DNA from: Candidatus Bathyarchaeota archaeon
GTDB taxonomy: Archaea; Thermoproteota; Bathyarchaeia; Bathyarchaeales; SOJC01
Assembly (NCBI GenBank): GCA_026014805.1
Contig: JAOZHR010000026.1
Coordinates: forward strand, 48,115-112,114
Length of the DNA stretch: 64,000 nt
Direction: 5' to 3'
Shown here: piece after piece, positions 1-9,680 of the stretch
How the letters are laid out: each line of letters opens with the position of its first letter
Position numbering within the stretch: the first letter of the stretch is position 1
Made by a program: the position numbers and the translations under genes
Notes under the pieces: model-generated
What the model saw: the letters and a program-made list of their open reading frames with translations, nothing else
Databases searched by the model: none
Told to the model about the DNA's origin: nothing

Positions 1-2940
1 ATTGAATGGAAAACTCGCCACATAATGTCCACCGAAGAAACCAAGCTTTACTTGGACAATGGTACATCCTATGTAGATTTAGGGTCTTTCAATCTAACCT
101 TGGAGTACAGGTGGACGAAAATCAACATAACCAGCACACTAGATACAATTTCAAAAGTCAACGATGCGAAACTGAAAATTGTATCGCTTTCTGCTGGTTT
201 TTATCTTGTTGCTGTGCGTAGAGCATACTTGAGAATCTATAACGGTCCAGTCCCACTGCAGACGGGCACAGCGACGTATGGTAAAGTAGGTGGTCAAGTA
301 ATGTTGTCTGTGAAATGGACCGACCCTGACGGATTGAGCGGTTACGCTTTGTACCATAACGCAAGCGGAAACTGGATTGCCCAAACAGGCGCCTTAGAAG
401 GAATAGAAGCTTGGAGTAATCACACGATAACACTGCAAAATGATGCGGCTTCTGTTTTGGGTTACAGATTTTGGGCGAACGACACAGACAACAATTGGGA
501 ACCGGCGGAGGTTTTGTTTGTTTACCCTGTGAAGAACTTCAGTCCTGACCTACTGCAATATTTAGAGGACATTAGCGGTTCGCCAATAGCACATAGTTAT
601 GGCAGAAAAGATTTTTATGACAGCGTAACTGGAAGATTCTGGAAGTTCTATAGCGACGGAACAAACATCAAGTACTCATCAACCGAAGATGGACAAACGT
701 GGAACTCTTCGCAAACAATAAGGATCGGCGATAGTGGCTTTCAGTTTTACGTTCATGGCTTCAACGGAACAATACACTATTTATACAACTCTGAAAGGAC
801 AAGCGACAACATATATTATCGAAGGGGAGTCTTAAATTCTAATGGCGCAATAACTTGGAGCGCGTCAGAACAAGTTGCGGTTGATGCTGGTACATCACAA
901 AGATTTTATGCTTGCTCGGTCGTTACAGACACGGACGGTTATCCATACCTTGTTTTCGGCAATCGAACAGACCCAAATTCAAAGACACTAAACTTAGTCA
1001 AAAGTAACCATAACAATGGAACTTGGCAGACGGCAAGCGGGTTTCCAAAGCAAATCAACGAAAACCCAGACGACGATTTAGTATCTGGAGTTGCCTTAAG
1101 CTTGCCGGATAACAAAATCTACATAATTTACTGTAGTGCAGGAAACGAGGAGCCACCTATGGGAAGACTATGGCAAAACCCTACTTTAGGACCTTTAGAA
1201 AACGCCTCAGACTACACAATGTCAAGCAATTACCATTTCAGCGCTGTCTCCGACAGTTATGGACACGTCCACATTGTTTATCGGAGAACAAACAATAGGG
1301 TTGAATATAGTTTCCGCAACTACACAACAGAAGCGTGGGAGACTAAAGACGAGTTTGTTACGTCTCACCTAACAAGCGAATCTCTAAGCAGTGCTGTTTA
1401 TTCGTGGCCAGTGATATGTTGGAACCCAGATTTAGAAGAAATCTACGTGCATTGGTGGACATTGGAAGACAAGAGTGCTTGGCTAAAGATAAGGAACTCT
1501 ACTGCATGGGAGCAGAGACGAAGAATCATAAGGTTAAACAGAAATATCACATTGATTGACGGCGATGTTATAGTACCACAATCGCATCAAAACAAAATTT
1601 TACTCAATTTCGTAGGACAGAACGTGGTAGACGAACAAAAGGCGATTTGGGCTTACTTATACACCAACAAACCTCCCATGGCAAGTTTTACTGAATCCGC
1701 AGAAACAGTCTACACCGGGGAAATCATCGCCTTTAATGCGAGCGAGAGTTTTGACCCGGATGGAACAATTGTTTATTACTTCTGGAACTTCGGTGACGAA
1801 ACAAACGCTACCGGAGTAATTACGGAACACGCGTATGCTGACGACGGCAACTACACAGTCACTTTGACCGTTACTGATGACGATGAAGAAACTGACTCTG
1901 CCCTCGCCATTAAGACTGTCTTAAACCGTCCTCCTCTTGCCTTGTTCACCGAGTCTGCTGAAACTGTTTACACCGACGAATTTATCACTTTCAACGCGAC
2001 TGAGAGCTATGACCCTGACGGTGTTATAGTTTCATATCTCTGGAATTTCGGCGATGGCAGCAACGCTACAGAAGCCGTGATAGAACACGCTTATGCTGAC
2101 AACGCCAACTACACAGTAACACTTAGGGTAACGGATGACGATGAAGCAACAACCACAGTTGCTTCAACTAAAATAGTTCTGAATAGACCTCCAGTCGCCA
2201 TTTTCACGGAATCAGCTGAGAGTGTGCTCACGGGCGAGATTATCCATTTTAATGCCTCAGACAGTTACGATCCAGATGGTTTCATTGCTCTCTACTTTTG
2301 GGGTTTTGGTGACGACGCCAATGCTACTGGAGTAACAGTTGACCTTGCTTACATTGATATTGGTAATTACACAGTTACCTTGACGGTTACTGATAATGAT
2401 GGAACAACACACGTGGCAATGTCAACTAAAATAGTTTTACGCCGCGATATAGCTGTCTTGACTGTTGTACCCTGCAAGACAATAGTTGGAATAGGATTTA
2501 ACATCAGCATAGACCTTACGATTGAAAATCAAGGCAACTTCACAGAGAACTTCAACGTAACTGTTTACGCCAACTCCATCGTAATTGGAATACTACAAGT
2601 AACATTAAACGCGGGAAACAACCAAACCTTAGCATTCACGTGGGACACAACAGGCCTTGTTTACAGCAACTACACTATAAGCGCCACGGCAGACACCGTT
2701 CCAGGCGAAATCGACACGACTGACAACACAATGGTTGATGGCTGGGTCCTTGTAACTATTCCTGGCGATGTTGATGGAGACCGAGACGTAGACATCTACG
2801 ATATCGTCCGTATGGCTGGCATCTATGGCGTATCAAAACCAAACCCACAATACGACCCCAACTGCGACATAGACGGCGACGGAGACATAGATATTTTTGA
2901 TATAGTGGCTGCATCTGGAAACTACGGAGAAAGTTGGTAG
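1..2940 (+). CDS. Secreted Asp-box propeller / PKD / dockerin surface protein (5' end outside window)
   Basis: The frame is open to the left edge, so the N-terminus and any signal peptide lie outside the window; an in-frame ATG at 25 is probably internal. Counting from that ATG, residues 60-170 look like a beta-sandwich and about 175-540 like a sialidase-type beta-propeller with an Asp-box (STEDGQTW). Three PKD domains follow at about 548, 635 and 721, each with the YFWNFGDG-type core. A CARDB-like adhesion domain starts near 805, and the protein ends in two calcium-loop repeats (DVDGDRDVDIYDIV and DIDGDGDIDIFDIV) of dockerin type. There are many N-glycosylation sequons. It is likely an extracellular or cell-surface glycan-binding protein. 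No cohesin is visible in the window, so the dockerin partner is unknown. The CARDB-dockerin end resembles that of the protein at the right edge. Confidence 0.85.
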   Translation: MEWKTRHIMSTEETKLYLDNGTSYVDLGSFNLTLEYRWTKINITSTLDTISKVNDAKLKIVSLSAGFYLVAVRRAYLRIYNGPVPLQTGTATYGKVGGQVMLSVKWTDPDGLSGYALYHNASGNWIAQTGALEGIEAWSNHTITLQNDAASVLGYRFWANDTDNNWEPAEVLFVYPVKNFSPDLLQYLEDISGSPIAHSYGRKDFYDSVTGRFWKFYSDGTNIKYSSTEDGQTWNSSQTIRIGDSGFQFYVHGFNGTIHYLYNSERTSDNIYYRRGVLNSNGAITWSASEQVAVDAGTSQRFYACSVVTDTDGYPYLVFGNRTDPNSKTLNLVKSNHNNGTWQTASGFPKQINENPDDDLVSGVALSLPDNKIYIIYCSAGNEEPPMGRLWQNPTLGPLENASDYTMSSNYHFSAVSDSYGHVHIVYRRTNNRVEYSFRNYTTEAWETKDEFVTSHLTSESLSSAVYSWPVICWNPDLEEIYVHWWTLEDKSAWLKIRNSTAWEQRRRIIRLNRNITLIDGDVIVPQSHQNKILLNFVGQNVVDEQKAIWAYLYTNKPPMASFTESAETVYTGEIIAFNASESFDPDGTIVYYFWNFGDETNATGVITEHAYADDGNYTVTLTVTDDDEETDSALAIKTVLNRPPLALFTESAETVYTDEFITFNATESYDPDGVIVSYLWNFGDGSNATEAVIEHAYADNANYTVTLRVTDDDEATTTVASTKIVLNRPPVAIFTESAESVLTGEIIHFNASDSYDPDGFIALYFWGFGDDANATGVTVDLAYIDIGNYTVTLTVTDNDGTTHVAMSTKIVLRRDIAVLTVVPCKTIVGIGFNISIDLTIENQGNFTENFNVTVYANSIVIGILQVTLNAGNNQTLAFTWDTTGLVYSNYTISATADTVPGEIDTTDNTMVDGWVLVTIPGDVDGDRDVDIYDIVRMAGIYGVSKPNPQYDPNCDIDGDGDIDIFDIVAASGNYGESW

Positions 2941-3065
2941 CTATGATATCACGCTTTCCCTTTTGCCCTCGAGCACATGGTAATGATAGAAGACTCTTTC
3001 GCAAGCTTTATCTGTGACCTAAACTCACGTTCTAAAAACATGAAAACAAGGGGCACTTCTAGAAT

Positions 3066-3980
3066 TTGACAAACATAAAGCGCAAAGTTTTTCGCATACG
3101 AACTTTGAGAATAATCAGTCAGTTTGCCTTCATTATACTTCTCAATGCTGCCTTATTCGGCTTCGAACCCTTACTGCTTCTCCTGCCAATTCTACAAAGC
3201 TTAGGAAACCCGCTAAAAACTGTGGGAGATGCCTTTGCAGCGATGCAGTACATGCTTTGGGAACCCGCTTTTCCATGGCTTCCTCTTGCCTCCTTTCTTA
3301 TAGTCGCAGTGCTCTTGGGTAGAACGCTATGTAGCTGGGCTTGCCCATTTGGCTTTATTCAAGACATACTTGGCTTTGTAAAAAGAAAACACATGGAAAT
3401 TTCACCTAGGACGCATCAAGACATGATTTACTTCAAATATATAATTCTTGGAGCAGTTTTGTTTATTAGCATAACAGTATCAGTCACCTCAGTGATGGGA
3501 ATAGGTGGAAGCTACAAAGATGCTCTGGGAGTTTTTGCCCAAGCACCCTTTAACGCGTTGAGCCCCCATGACACGTTGTTTGCAACGCTACCCACCGTAG
3601 CGCTCAAAGCATTTCATGCAGAGCCACCGTTCCAAGACATCTTGGGGGGGATAGGCGCTCTTTCGCCATTGTTTTGGACTCGCTTGTTCATATTGGCGAT
3701 TGTTTTGGCTTTAGCAGTCTATACTCCCAGGAGTTGGTGTCGATACTTCTGTCCAGTAGGAGCCATGATGGCTTTGCTAAATCGTTTCAGTTTTCTAGGG
3801 TTAAAAAGAGATGTAGTACACTGCACAAAGGAAAGTTGCCGCAGCTGCGTGGAAGCATGCCCCATGAAAGTTCCGATTCTCGATTTGCCATGGGAAAAGT
3901 TCACCCATCCCGAATGCACATACTGCCTTGAATGCGTAGATGCATGCGAAACAAAAGCATTAAAACCAAAATTCCCCTAA
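3066..3980 (+). CDS. NapH/MauN-like membrane 4Fe-4S electron-transfer protein
   Basis: This is a polytopic membrane protein with about five hydrophobic segments. It carries the paired CxxxCP motifs typical of the NapH/NosR/MauN group (CSWACPFGF after the second segment and RYFCPVGA near the end). A cytoplasmic tail has two ferredoxin-like cysteine clusters (CTKESCRSCVEACP and CTYCLECVDACE). Family members pass electrons between the quinone pool and soluble redox enzymes. TTG is the start, since no ATG fits upstream of the first membrane segment. It stands alone between a surface protein and TIP49 with no recognisable reductase beside it, so its partner cannot be read from context. Confidence 0.8.
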   Translation: MTNIKRKVFRIRTLRIISQFAFIILLNAALFGFEPLLLLLPILQSLGNPLKTVGDAFAAMQYMLWEPAFPWLPLASFLIVAVLLGRTLCSWACPFGFIQDILGFVKRKHMEISPRTHQDMIYFKYIILGAVLFISITVSVTSVMGIGGSYKDALGVFAQAPFNALSPHDTLFATLPTVALKAFHAEPPFQDILGGIGALSPLFWTRLFILAIVLALAVYTPRSWCRYFCPVGAMMALLNRFSFLGLKRDVVHCTKESCRSCVEACPMKVPILDLPWEKFTHPECTYCLECVDACETKALKPKFP

Positions 3981-4084
3981 AAAACGTTGCTAGCTCGGTT
4001 AAATCATATTTTTGTAGAATTAAAAACTTATATACGAGTTTGTTTTTGATGCCTTTGTTAAATTTCACTCTAAGGTGACATGTT

Positions 4085-5461
4085 TTGACTTCAATAAAAG
4101 AAGTGCCGACAGATAAAATAACTCGTTTTGAACGCGTGGGAGCCCATACCCACATCAAAGGTCTAGGATTGGACAAGAAGGGTAACGCCATAAAAATTAA
4201 AGATGGAATGGTTGGTCAAGAAAGAGCACGTGAAGCCGCAGGGTTAGTTGTTAGAATGATCAAAGATGGTAAACTAAGCGGCAAAACAATCATACTGGCT
4301 GGCCCTCCGGGAACAGGCAAGACAGCCATCGCCATAGCGATTTCCAAAGAACTTGGTAAAAATGTTCCTTTTATTCAGATGAGCGGTAGCGAAGTCTATA
4401 GTAGCGAACGCAAAAAAACTGAAGTTTTGATGGAAGCCATACGCAAGTGCATTGGTGTTGAAATTCACGAAATGAGAAAAGTGTACGAAGGCGAAATTGT
4501 CGACATCAACATTTCAACCGCACCACATCCTTACAATCCCTATCAGAAAGTTCCAGAGAGCGTCCGCTTAACATTGAAAACGACAGATGAAGAGAAATCC
4601 ATCGAAGCAGGTGCTTCAATAACCCAGCAGTTGATTCAACAAAACATCTCAGAAGGCCATGTTGTCCAAATTGATGCAGAGAGTGGACGAGTAGCCAGTT
4701 TAGGATTAAGCGTGGACAGTGCAAAAGGCAAAACTTACGATGTCGACACCAGACAGAAAGTTCCGAGACCCGCTGGCGAAGTTTTAAAAGAGAAAGAGTT
4801 TGTCTACACACCAACGCTTACGAATTTGGACGAACTCAACGCTAGAAGTCGTTCAGGCGGCTTGTTTTCTACGTTTTTCGCAGGCGCTGAATCGAAGGAA
4901 ATAGATTCAGAAATTCGTGTAGCTGTTGATCAACAGGTGAAAGATTGGGTGGACAAGGGCAAAGCGTTCATTCACCCTGGTGTGCTCTTCATTGACGATT
5001 CCCATCTGTTGGATTTGGAAGCGTTTAGCTTTCTCGGTAGAGCTATGGAAAGTGAACTTGTTCCGATAATAATACTTGCCACAAATAGGGGAATGGCACG
5101 CATTCGCGGGACGGACGTTAAAAGCCCACTTGGATTTCCGATAGATCTCATCGACCGAGCTGTGATCATTGGAACACAGCAGTACGACCCAGAGAGCATT
5201 CAAGGAATCCTTCGAATAATATGCGGAGAAGAGAAGATAGAGATGGAAGACGATGCAATTCGGAAACTTACAGAAGTTGGGTCGAAGAGCTCGCTTCGAT
5301 ACGCTGCGGGGCTTCTAAGTTTGGCAGCTCAAAGCGCCAAAACTGCAAGTCGAGATAGAGTAACTGTCGAAGATATAGATAGGGTTGACAAGCTGTTCAT
5401 GGACATTGGAAAGGCAGCAGAGTATTTGAAGCGATATGAAGAGAAGATGATGACACATTAA
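4085..5461 (+). CDS. TIP49/RuvB-like AAA+ ATPase
   Basis: The 458-aa protein is archaeal RuvBL/TIP49. Walker A GPPGTGKT is at residues 73-80. An inserted OB-fold-like domain II spans roughly residues 125-240. Walker B is present in the form LFIDDSH, where eukaryotic RuvBLs have LFIDEVH, and the sensor region ILATNRG follows. Eukaryotic RuvBL1/2 act in chromatin remodelling and box C/D snoRNP assembly; the archaeal role is not settled. The start is TTG at 4085. A TATA-like CTTATATA lies about 55 bases upstream. The DD(S)H Walker B keeps the second acidic position as Asp rather than Glu, which may lower ATPase activity (inference). Confidence 0.9.
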   Translation: MTSIKEVPTDKITRFERVGAHTHIKGLGLDKKGNAIKIKDGMVGQERAREAAGLVVRMIKDGKLSGKTIILAGPPGTGKTAIAIAISKELGKNVPFIQMSGSEVYSSERKKTEVLMEAIRKCIGVEIHEMRKVYEGEIVDINISTAPHPYNPYQKVPESVRLTLKTTDEEKSIEAGASITQQLIQQNISEGHVVQIDAESGRVASLGLSVDSAKGKTYDVDTRQKVPRPAGEVLKEKEFVYTPTLTNLDELNARSRSGGLFSTFFAGAESKEIDSEIRVAVDQQVKDWVDKGKAFIHPGVLFIDDSHLLDLEAFSFLGRAMESELVPIIILATNRGMARIRGTDVKSPLGFPIDLIDRAVIIGTQQYDPESIQGILRIICGEEKIEMEDDAIRKLTEVGSKSSLRYAAGLLSLAAQSAKTASRDRVTVEDIDRVDKLFMDIGKAAEYLKRYEEKMMTH

Positions 5462-5553
5462 AAAGAGGCAGCGGACTGAAGAAGAAATCTTGATTAGGGA
5501 GAAACAAGACTTTAATTCAGGCGTTCCTTTTTCATAAAGAGGATGTTGAAAGT

Positions 5554-5874
5554 ATGGCTGAAAGAAAACAAAGAAAGAATCTACCCGACCTTTTGGACTT
5601 GGACAAACCTGAACACTTCATATTAACGGAACCTAAACCAATAGAAATCGCTTCAGCCTATTCCATCTCCGTCAAGTACGACAAGAACGGCAGACCATTA
5701 ATATATGTCAAGAAATATGGCGATGTTGACACAAAAGGGCTAAGGAGAGAGATTGAACGAAATTATCCCGGTGCTTCCATTCAAGGTTTGGAAAAACCAC
5801 AATTGATTGAAATAGAGGATAAGCAGAAGAAAAATCCTAGGAAACCTCGCGTTAAACACAGCAAAAAAAGATAG
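5554..5874 (+). CDS. Small basic conserved-looking protein, function unknown
   Basis: This is a 106-aa protein with a moderately acidic N-terminal half and a very basic tail (RKPRVKHSKKR). The middle reads like one compact alpha/beta unit, with a possible strand at SISVKYDKNGRPLIYV. The start is ATG about 90 bases after the TIP49 stop, on the same strand. The basic tail suggests nucleic-acid contact, but I do not recognise the family. Codon use and spacing look like those of a real gene. Confidence 0.6.
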   Translation: MAERKQRKNLPDLLDLDKPEHFILTEPKPIEIASAYSISVKYDKNGRPLIYVKKYGDVDTKGLRREIERNYPGASIQGLEKPQLIEIEDKQKKNPRKPRVKHSKKR

Positions 5875-6074
5875 GACATATTTTTAGAAGAGTTCTCGCC
5901 CGAAATTCGGCGTCCTGACGTGAGATTAAGGCTTAGTGCGTCAATCCTTTTTATAGTTTTCACTTTTACAAACGTAAAGCGACGTTTCGAAGAGTCTAAC
6001 ATGTCAAAGACAAAGAATGGATAATTCACGTTTACTGCGACATTTTTAATAAACTCGCATCATAATTATTTGAT

Positions 6075-6302
6075 GTGAAATCGATGTCTAAAAAGAAAGA
6101 AGCGGCACTCCATCCACCGCCACCACCAAAAAGACCTGAAAGAAAAGAAAATCTGCGATGGCCTTCACCAACTCCTTTACCCAATTTTCCAACAGAAAAT
6201 GCAGGACGCATATTGAAGCAAATTCTGAACCGACTGGACGCTATCGAAAAACGCCTAGAAAACATTGAAAAAATAATGACGAAAAGTCAGCAAGCCACCT
6301 GA
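6075..6302 (+). CDS. Small proline-rich/coiled-coil protein, function unknown
   Basis: Up to 75 aa from GTG at 6075, or 72 aa from ATG at 6084. The N-terminal half is rich in proline and lysine, with five prolines in a row before KRPERK. The C-terminal half is a short amphipathic helix (ILNRLDAIEKRLENIEKIM) with heptad spacing. It looks like a tethering or oligomerising peptide. No family is recognised. A TATA-like AATAATTAT region precedes it. Confidence 0.5.
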   Translation: MKSMSKKKEAALHPPPPPKRPERKENLRWPSPTPLPNFPTENAGRILKQILNRLDAIEKRLENIEKIMTKSQQAT

Positions 6303-6320
6303 AATATCAAGAAGCGTTCT

Positions 6321-6497
6321 CTAAGAGACAGTTTCTAGGCTGCAAAATATGCCTCGAGTCTTCCAACATAGTTGCTTTTCTTTACGACTTGGTCGATTAG
6401 CAATCTCACAAAACGGGCATTCTGCGTATCCACTAACGCGCTCGAAAAACTTGGTAGAATCATTGCCAAAGTTAGCTGCACAATGCGTGCCCCTCAT
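6321..6497 (-). CDS. Possible small cysteine-rich protein (58 aa)
   Basis: An ATG-started frame of 58 codons lies about 60 bases downstream of thiL on the same strand. It contains a CPFCEIAN stretch and further cysteines that could form a zinc knuckle. Composition alone supports it, and it might be the remains of a longer gene, because the same frame stays open upstream of the ATG. Low confidence. Confidence 0.2.
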   Translation of the reverse strand: MRGTHCAANFGNDSTKFFERVSGYAECPFCEIANRPSRKEKQLCWKTRGIFCSLETVS

Positions 6498-6557
6498 AAT
6501 GGCTTGTCTGGTTCGTCTCTAGAGAGGAGACTTCCAACGTCACAAGGTTGAGTCAAC

Positions 6558-7559
6558 CTAGTCGCTTCTATTATACTTGAAATGTTCGTACCCTCGCGCC
6601 TCTATTTTGATCAGCTTGCCCCCGTGCTTGACAAGTAATGTTTTTTTTGCTGTGGTTTTTCCGATCTTCAAGAGGGTACCTCCTTGTTGCACAACCGCTT
6701 CTTTAGTTCTTCTCCAATGTTCTGGTTTAATGGTGACAATCAACTCGTATTCTTCGCCGCCGTAGAAACCCAACTCCATAGGGTCAAGGCTATGCAGCTT
6801 AGCAAATCGGTACGTTTCCTGAGCGATGGGTGGGGCATCGACTACGAACCCAACGTTGCTGGCGCTGCTGATTTCGTGGAGACTCCATGCTAATCCGTCG
6901 CTTGAATCTATAGACGCTGTAGTCGCACCTGTTTTCGCTAAAGCCAAGCCTTCTTTGAGCCGTGCGTAAGGCATTAAAACAGCGTCCACAAGCTTCTTCT
7001 TGATCTTCTGTGGTGCGGCGAGTTTTTCTTTCAATATTTTAAGACCAGAGGATGTTAAACCGAACAAACCTGTTGTCGCTACAATATCTTCGGGGTGTGC
7101 GCCACTTCGCAAGATGAGAGCTCTTTTTTTTGCCAATCCGAAAGCTGCAACGCTGATTATAAGATCATGTGTTTCGCTTGTGTCCCCGCCTAAAACATAA
7201 GCGTCATATTCTCTTACGCCTGCATTCAATCCTTTTCCAATCTGCTCGATGTCTTGCTTTGTTAGATTTCGCGGGATGCCTAAAGACACGAGGAGTCCTA
7301 AAGGTTTTACGCCTTTTGCAGCAAGGTCGCTGACGTTCATGACGACTGCCTTGCGGGCTGCCTGCCAATAACTCATACAGGGCGGGACGTCGGTTTTGCC
7401 TACAAGCATGTCCGTTTTCAGAACTACAAGATTATCATCGCCGTATTCGATGGCTGATACGTCGTCGCCGAAAGGCACTGACATGATTGGAGCTTTGTCT
7501 AAATGCTTCCATATGGTTTCGATTATTTTACGTTCACCAAGCCTATCTGCTGTGTTCAA
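6558..7559 (-). CDS. thiL: Thiamine-monophosphate kinase
   Basis: ThiL phosphorylates thiamine monophosphate to thiamine pyrophosphate, the active cofactor. The 333-aa protein has the PurM/ThiL fold signatures: PFGDDVSAI at residues 29-37, KTDMLVGKTDVPP at 49-61, the AARKAVVMNVSDLAAKG segment and the GGDTSET phosphate/metal loop. A TTG start at 7559 gives the normal family N-terminus. It is divergent from the acetyltransferase at 7699, so the 140-base gap must hold both promoters. No other thiamine gene is adjacent. Confidence 0.9.
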   Translation of the reverse strand: MNTADRLGERKIIETIWKHLDKAPIMSVPFGDDVSAIEYGDDNLVVLKTDMLVGKTDVPPCMSYWQAARKAVVMNVSDLAAKGVKPLGLLVSLGIPRNLTKQDIEQIGKGLNAGVREYDAYVLGGDTSETHDLIISVAAFGLAKKRALILRSGAHPEDIVATTGLFGLTSSGLKILKEKLAAPQKIKKKLVDAVLMPYARLKEGLALAKTGATTASIDSSDGLAWSLHEISSASNVGFVVDAPPIAQETYRFAKLHSLDPMELGFYGGEEYELIVTIKPEHWRRTKEAVVQQGGTLLKIGKTTAKKTLLVKHGGKLIKIEARGYEHFKYNRSD

Positions 7560-7698
7560 TTTGACACCCTTCTCTTGTAGAGGAATTGTTGTAGCTTGGC
7601 TTAAATATCACCTTTTTTGACTGCTCCCCCCTTTTGGATAGGGAAATGATTAAATTTATGAATGTTGTTTTGCTGTAGGAAATTCGGGGGAAAATGAT

Positions 7699-8643
7699 TT
7701 GTTGAAAATTAGGCGTTTCGTTCAAGGAAGAGATGAAAAAGACTGGGTTAGAGTATGGAATGCAGCGCACAAGGAATATGACGATATGAGGCAAATGACG
7801 GTGGACGAATTTAGGATTGCTGAAAAAGCACCTAATTTTGATCCTGAAGGGAGATTTATTGCAGAACTGAATGAGCAGCCAGTTGGAATTATTCATGCCC
7901 ATGTTGACAAAAAAAGAAGGGAAAAGAAGGGGTTCATGAGATCTTTTGGCATTATTCCTGAGTTTCGAGGTAAAAGCATAGAAGAAAAACTTGCGGAAAC
8001 TGCTCTGAAGGAGTTAAAGAGTCGGGGGATGATGATTGTTCAAGGGTGGGCTGCCGATAGCAGGGAAGATAGGATTCGCCTTTGGGAGAACCTGGGGTTT
8101 AAACTGGTTCGTAAGTTTAGCTTAATGAAAGGAGACTTGGATGAGATTCCTTCAGGTATTGGAGAAAACGAGGAAGTGGTGCTGACAACGGTTAGAAAAG
8201 ATTCGGACGAGGATTTGAAAATGCTTAATTGGCTTGGTAACGAATGCTTCAAGGAACACTTCAACTATAGACCTGGCACTGTTGAAGAGACGATTTATTT
8301 TCTGCGAAAAGATCCGTTTTTCAGGGTTCAAGAATGGTTCTTCGTTAGTCTGGGTGAGGAACACGTGGGGTATATCGGAGTAGGTGTTGATGAGAAGTAT
8401 AATGTTGAGAGGAATGTTAAGTGTGGGTGGATCATGGATATCGGTGTGTTGAAGCCTGACAGAATACGAGGGATTGGAACTAGATTGATGTTGCAGGGTA
8501 TGGGGACGCTGAAGGATAAGGGTATGACTATGGCGATGTTGGGCGTAGACGATTGGAATGTGACGAAGGCGATGAAATTATATGAGAAGGTTGGCTTCAA
8601 AGTGACCAAGAAGGATCTGACTTACGAAAGAAACCTTGAATAG
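7699..8643 (+). CDS. Tandem GNAT N-acetyltransferase
   Basis: The 314-aa protein contains two GNAT-like halves. The first has the acetyl-CoA loop region FRGKSIEEKLAETAL near residues 95-110. The second has RIRGIGTRLM near 257-266 followed by a typical C-terminal YEKVGFKV. This two-domain arrangement resembles mycothiol-synthase-like GNATs, but the substrate cannot be predicted. The start is TTG. The next feature downstream is a tRNA, so it is probably transcribed alone. Confidence 0.8.
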   Translation: MLKIRRFVQGRDEKDWVRVWNAAHKEYDDMRQMTVDEFRIAEKAPNFDPEGRFIAELNEQPVGIIHAHVDKKRREKKGFMRSFGIIPEFRGKSIEEKLAETALKELKSRGMMIVQGWAADSREDRIRLWENLGFKLVRKFSLMKGDLDEIPSGIGENEEVVLTTVRKDSDEDLKMLNWLGNECFKEHFNYRPGTVEETIYFLRKDPFFRVQEWFFVSLGEEHVGYIGVGVDEKYNVERNVKCGWIMDIGVLKPDRIRGIGTRLMLQGMGTLKDKGMTMAMLGVDDWNVTKAMKLYEKVGFKVTKKDLTYERNLE

Positions 8644-8716
8644 CCAAATTCTTCTTTTTTCTACTAGAATCTCCGAATATTTAAAATGCTGTTTTGCTCA
8701 GTCATTTAACACAGAT

Positions 8717-8793
8717 GCCTCGGTGGCTCAGCATGGTAGAGCAACGGTTTCGTAAACCGTCGGCCGCGGGATCGAAGCCCGCCCGAGGCTCCA
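8717..8793 (+). tRNA. tRNA-Thr (CGT), CCA encoded
   Basis: A cloverleaf folds with acceptor GCCTCGG/CCGAGGC, anticodon arm ACGGT-TTCGTAA-ACCGT (anticodon CGT) and T arm GCGGG-ATCGAAG-CCCGC. The discriminator T is followed by an encoded CCA at 8791-8793. A TATA-like ATATTTAAAA lies about 35 bases upstream. No intron. Confidence 0.95.
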
Positions 8794-8962
8794 AGAGCTA
8801 TAATGCCGTTCGTACTAATTTCAGAGTCTTCCAGCCTCCTTATTCCTCTACCCAGACGAATTCGGTCATTCCAATGCGCCCCGACCATTTTATGGAAGTC
8901 AAATAGAAGAAAAGATTTGGGAACTTCTGCCTTTTAGAAGGCGCTCCGACATTGTTTCGATT

Positions 8963-9514
8963 CTAAAGTATGTTTTGTAGATCGGCAAGATAGTTAATAA
9001 CGTCGACGCAGGTTGCTGCAAGATATGGTCTTTTGCCTAGAGAGATTTTCCTACCGAAACGCAGAATATATTTTTCGTCTTTCTTCGGCAGCCCCACCTG
9101 ATCGCCCAAAACAAACACAGGATCCTCCCCAAACTCCACATTCCAAATGTCTTCACCTTTCTCCTCAAGAACAAATACGTTCCGCTTTTTCCTCACAAGC
9201 CCTTGCAAACTCTCCTTCTCAACACTTATTCCCTGATGTGAGTCACCAGACAAAACCTTTCTAAGGATTTCCTCCCAAGTCCGCTCGTCGGTTCTCACAT
9301 CCCGAACAATGTGTCCATCCACAGTTAAGCAAAGTGGAGGACAAGGTGGTCCACCCAAGATAACATGAAAGACAACGTTACGCCTTATGGCGCCAGAAGT
9401 AAACAAACCCAAAAGCAGACATTGATAAACAACGTCTAACCTACCAGCCTCCCTCAAGCTTTCGAAATTACCATCGGTTTTGCCCCGACGAGAATACAAG
9501 ATAAACTCTCTCAT
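8963..9514 (-). CDS. trmY: tRNA (pseudouridine(54)-N(1))-methyltransferase
   Basis: TrmY (formerly DUF358) is a SPOUT-class methyltransferase that makes N1-methylpseudouridine at position 54 of the T loop in archaeal tRNA. The 183-aa length is usual. The sequence ends with the SPOUT knot motif FVLGDQVGLP, followed by the conserved CVDVINYLAD helix. It starts with ATG at 9514. It is close to tRNA genes but not in an obvious operon. Confidence 0.9.
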   Translation of the reverse strand: MREFILYSRRGKTDGNFESLREAGRLDVVYQCLLLGLFTSGAIRRNVVFHVILGGPPCPPLCLTVDGHIVRDVRTDERTWEEILRKVLSGDSHQGISVEKESLQGLVRKKRNVFVLEEKGEDIWNVEFGEDPVFVLGDQVGLPKKDEKYILRFGRKISLGKRPYLAATCVDVINYLADLQNIL

Positions 9515-9680
9515 ACACTCAATAATGACACATTTGAGGGATTTCTAACTTTCCGTTCCATACCCATTTAGAACCCAACAGAATAAAATAATCAAAGCGC
9601 TGAACGCGCATATTAGCCAGAAAAGAAACAAATAAACAACTCCCTTAAACATCTCTAAATGCCATAGGAGAAGAACAGTC

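Noticed and set aside
8694..8906. 70-aa frame across tRNA-Thr
   Set aside because: It is a read-through of the tRNA gene, with no protein character.
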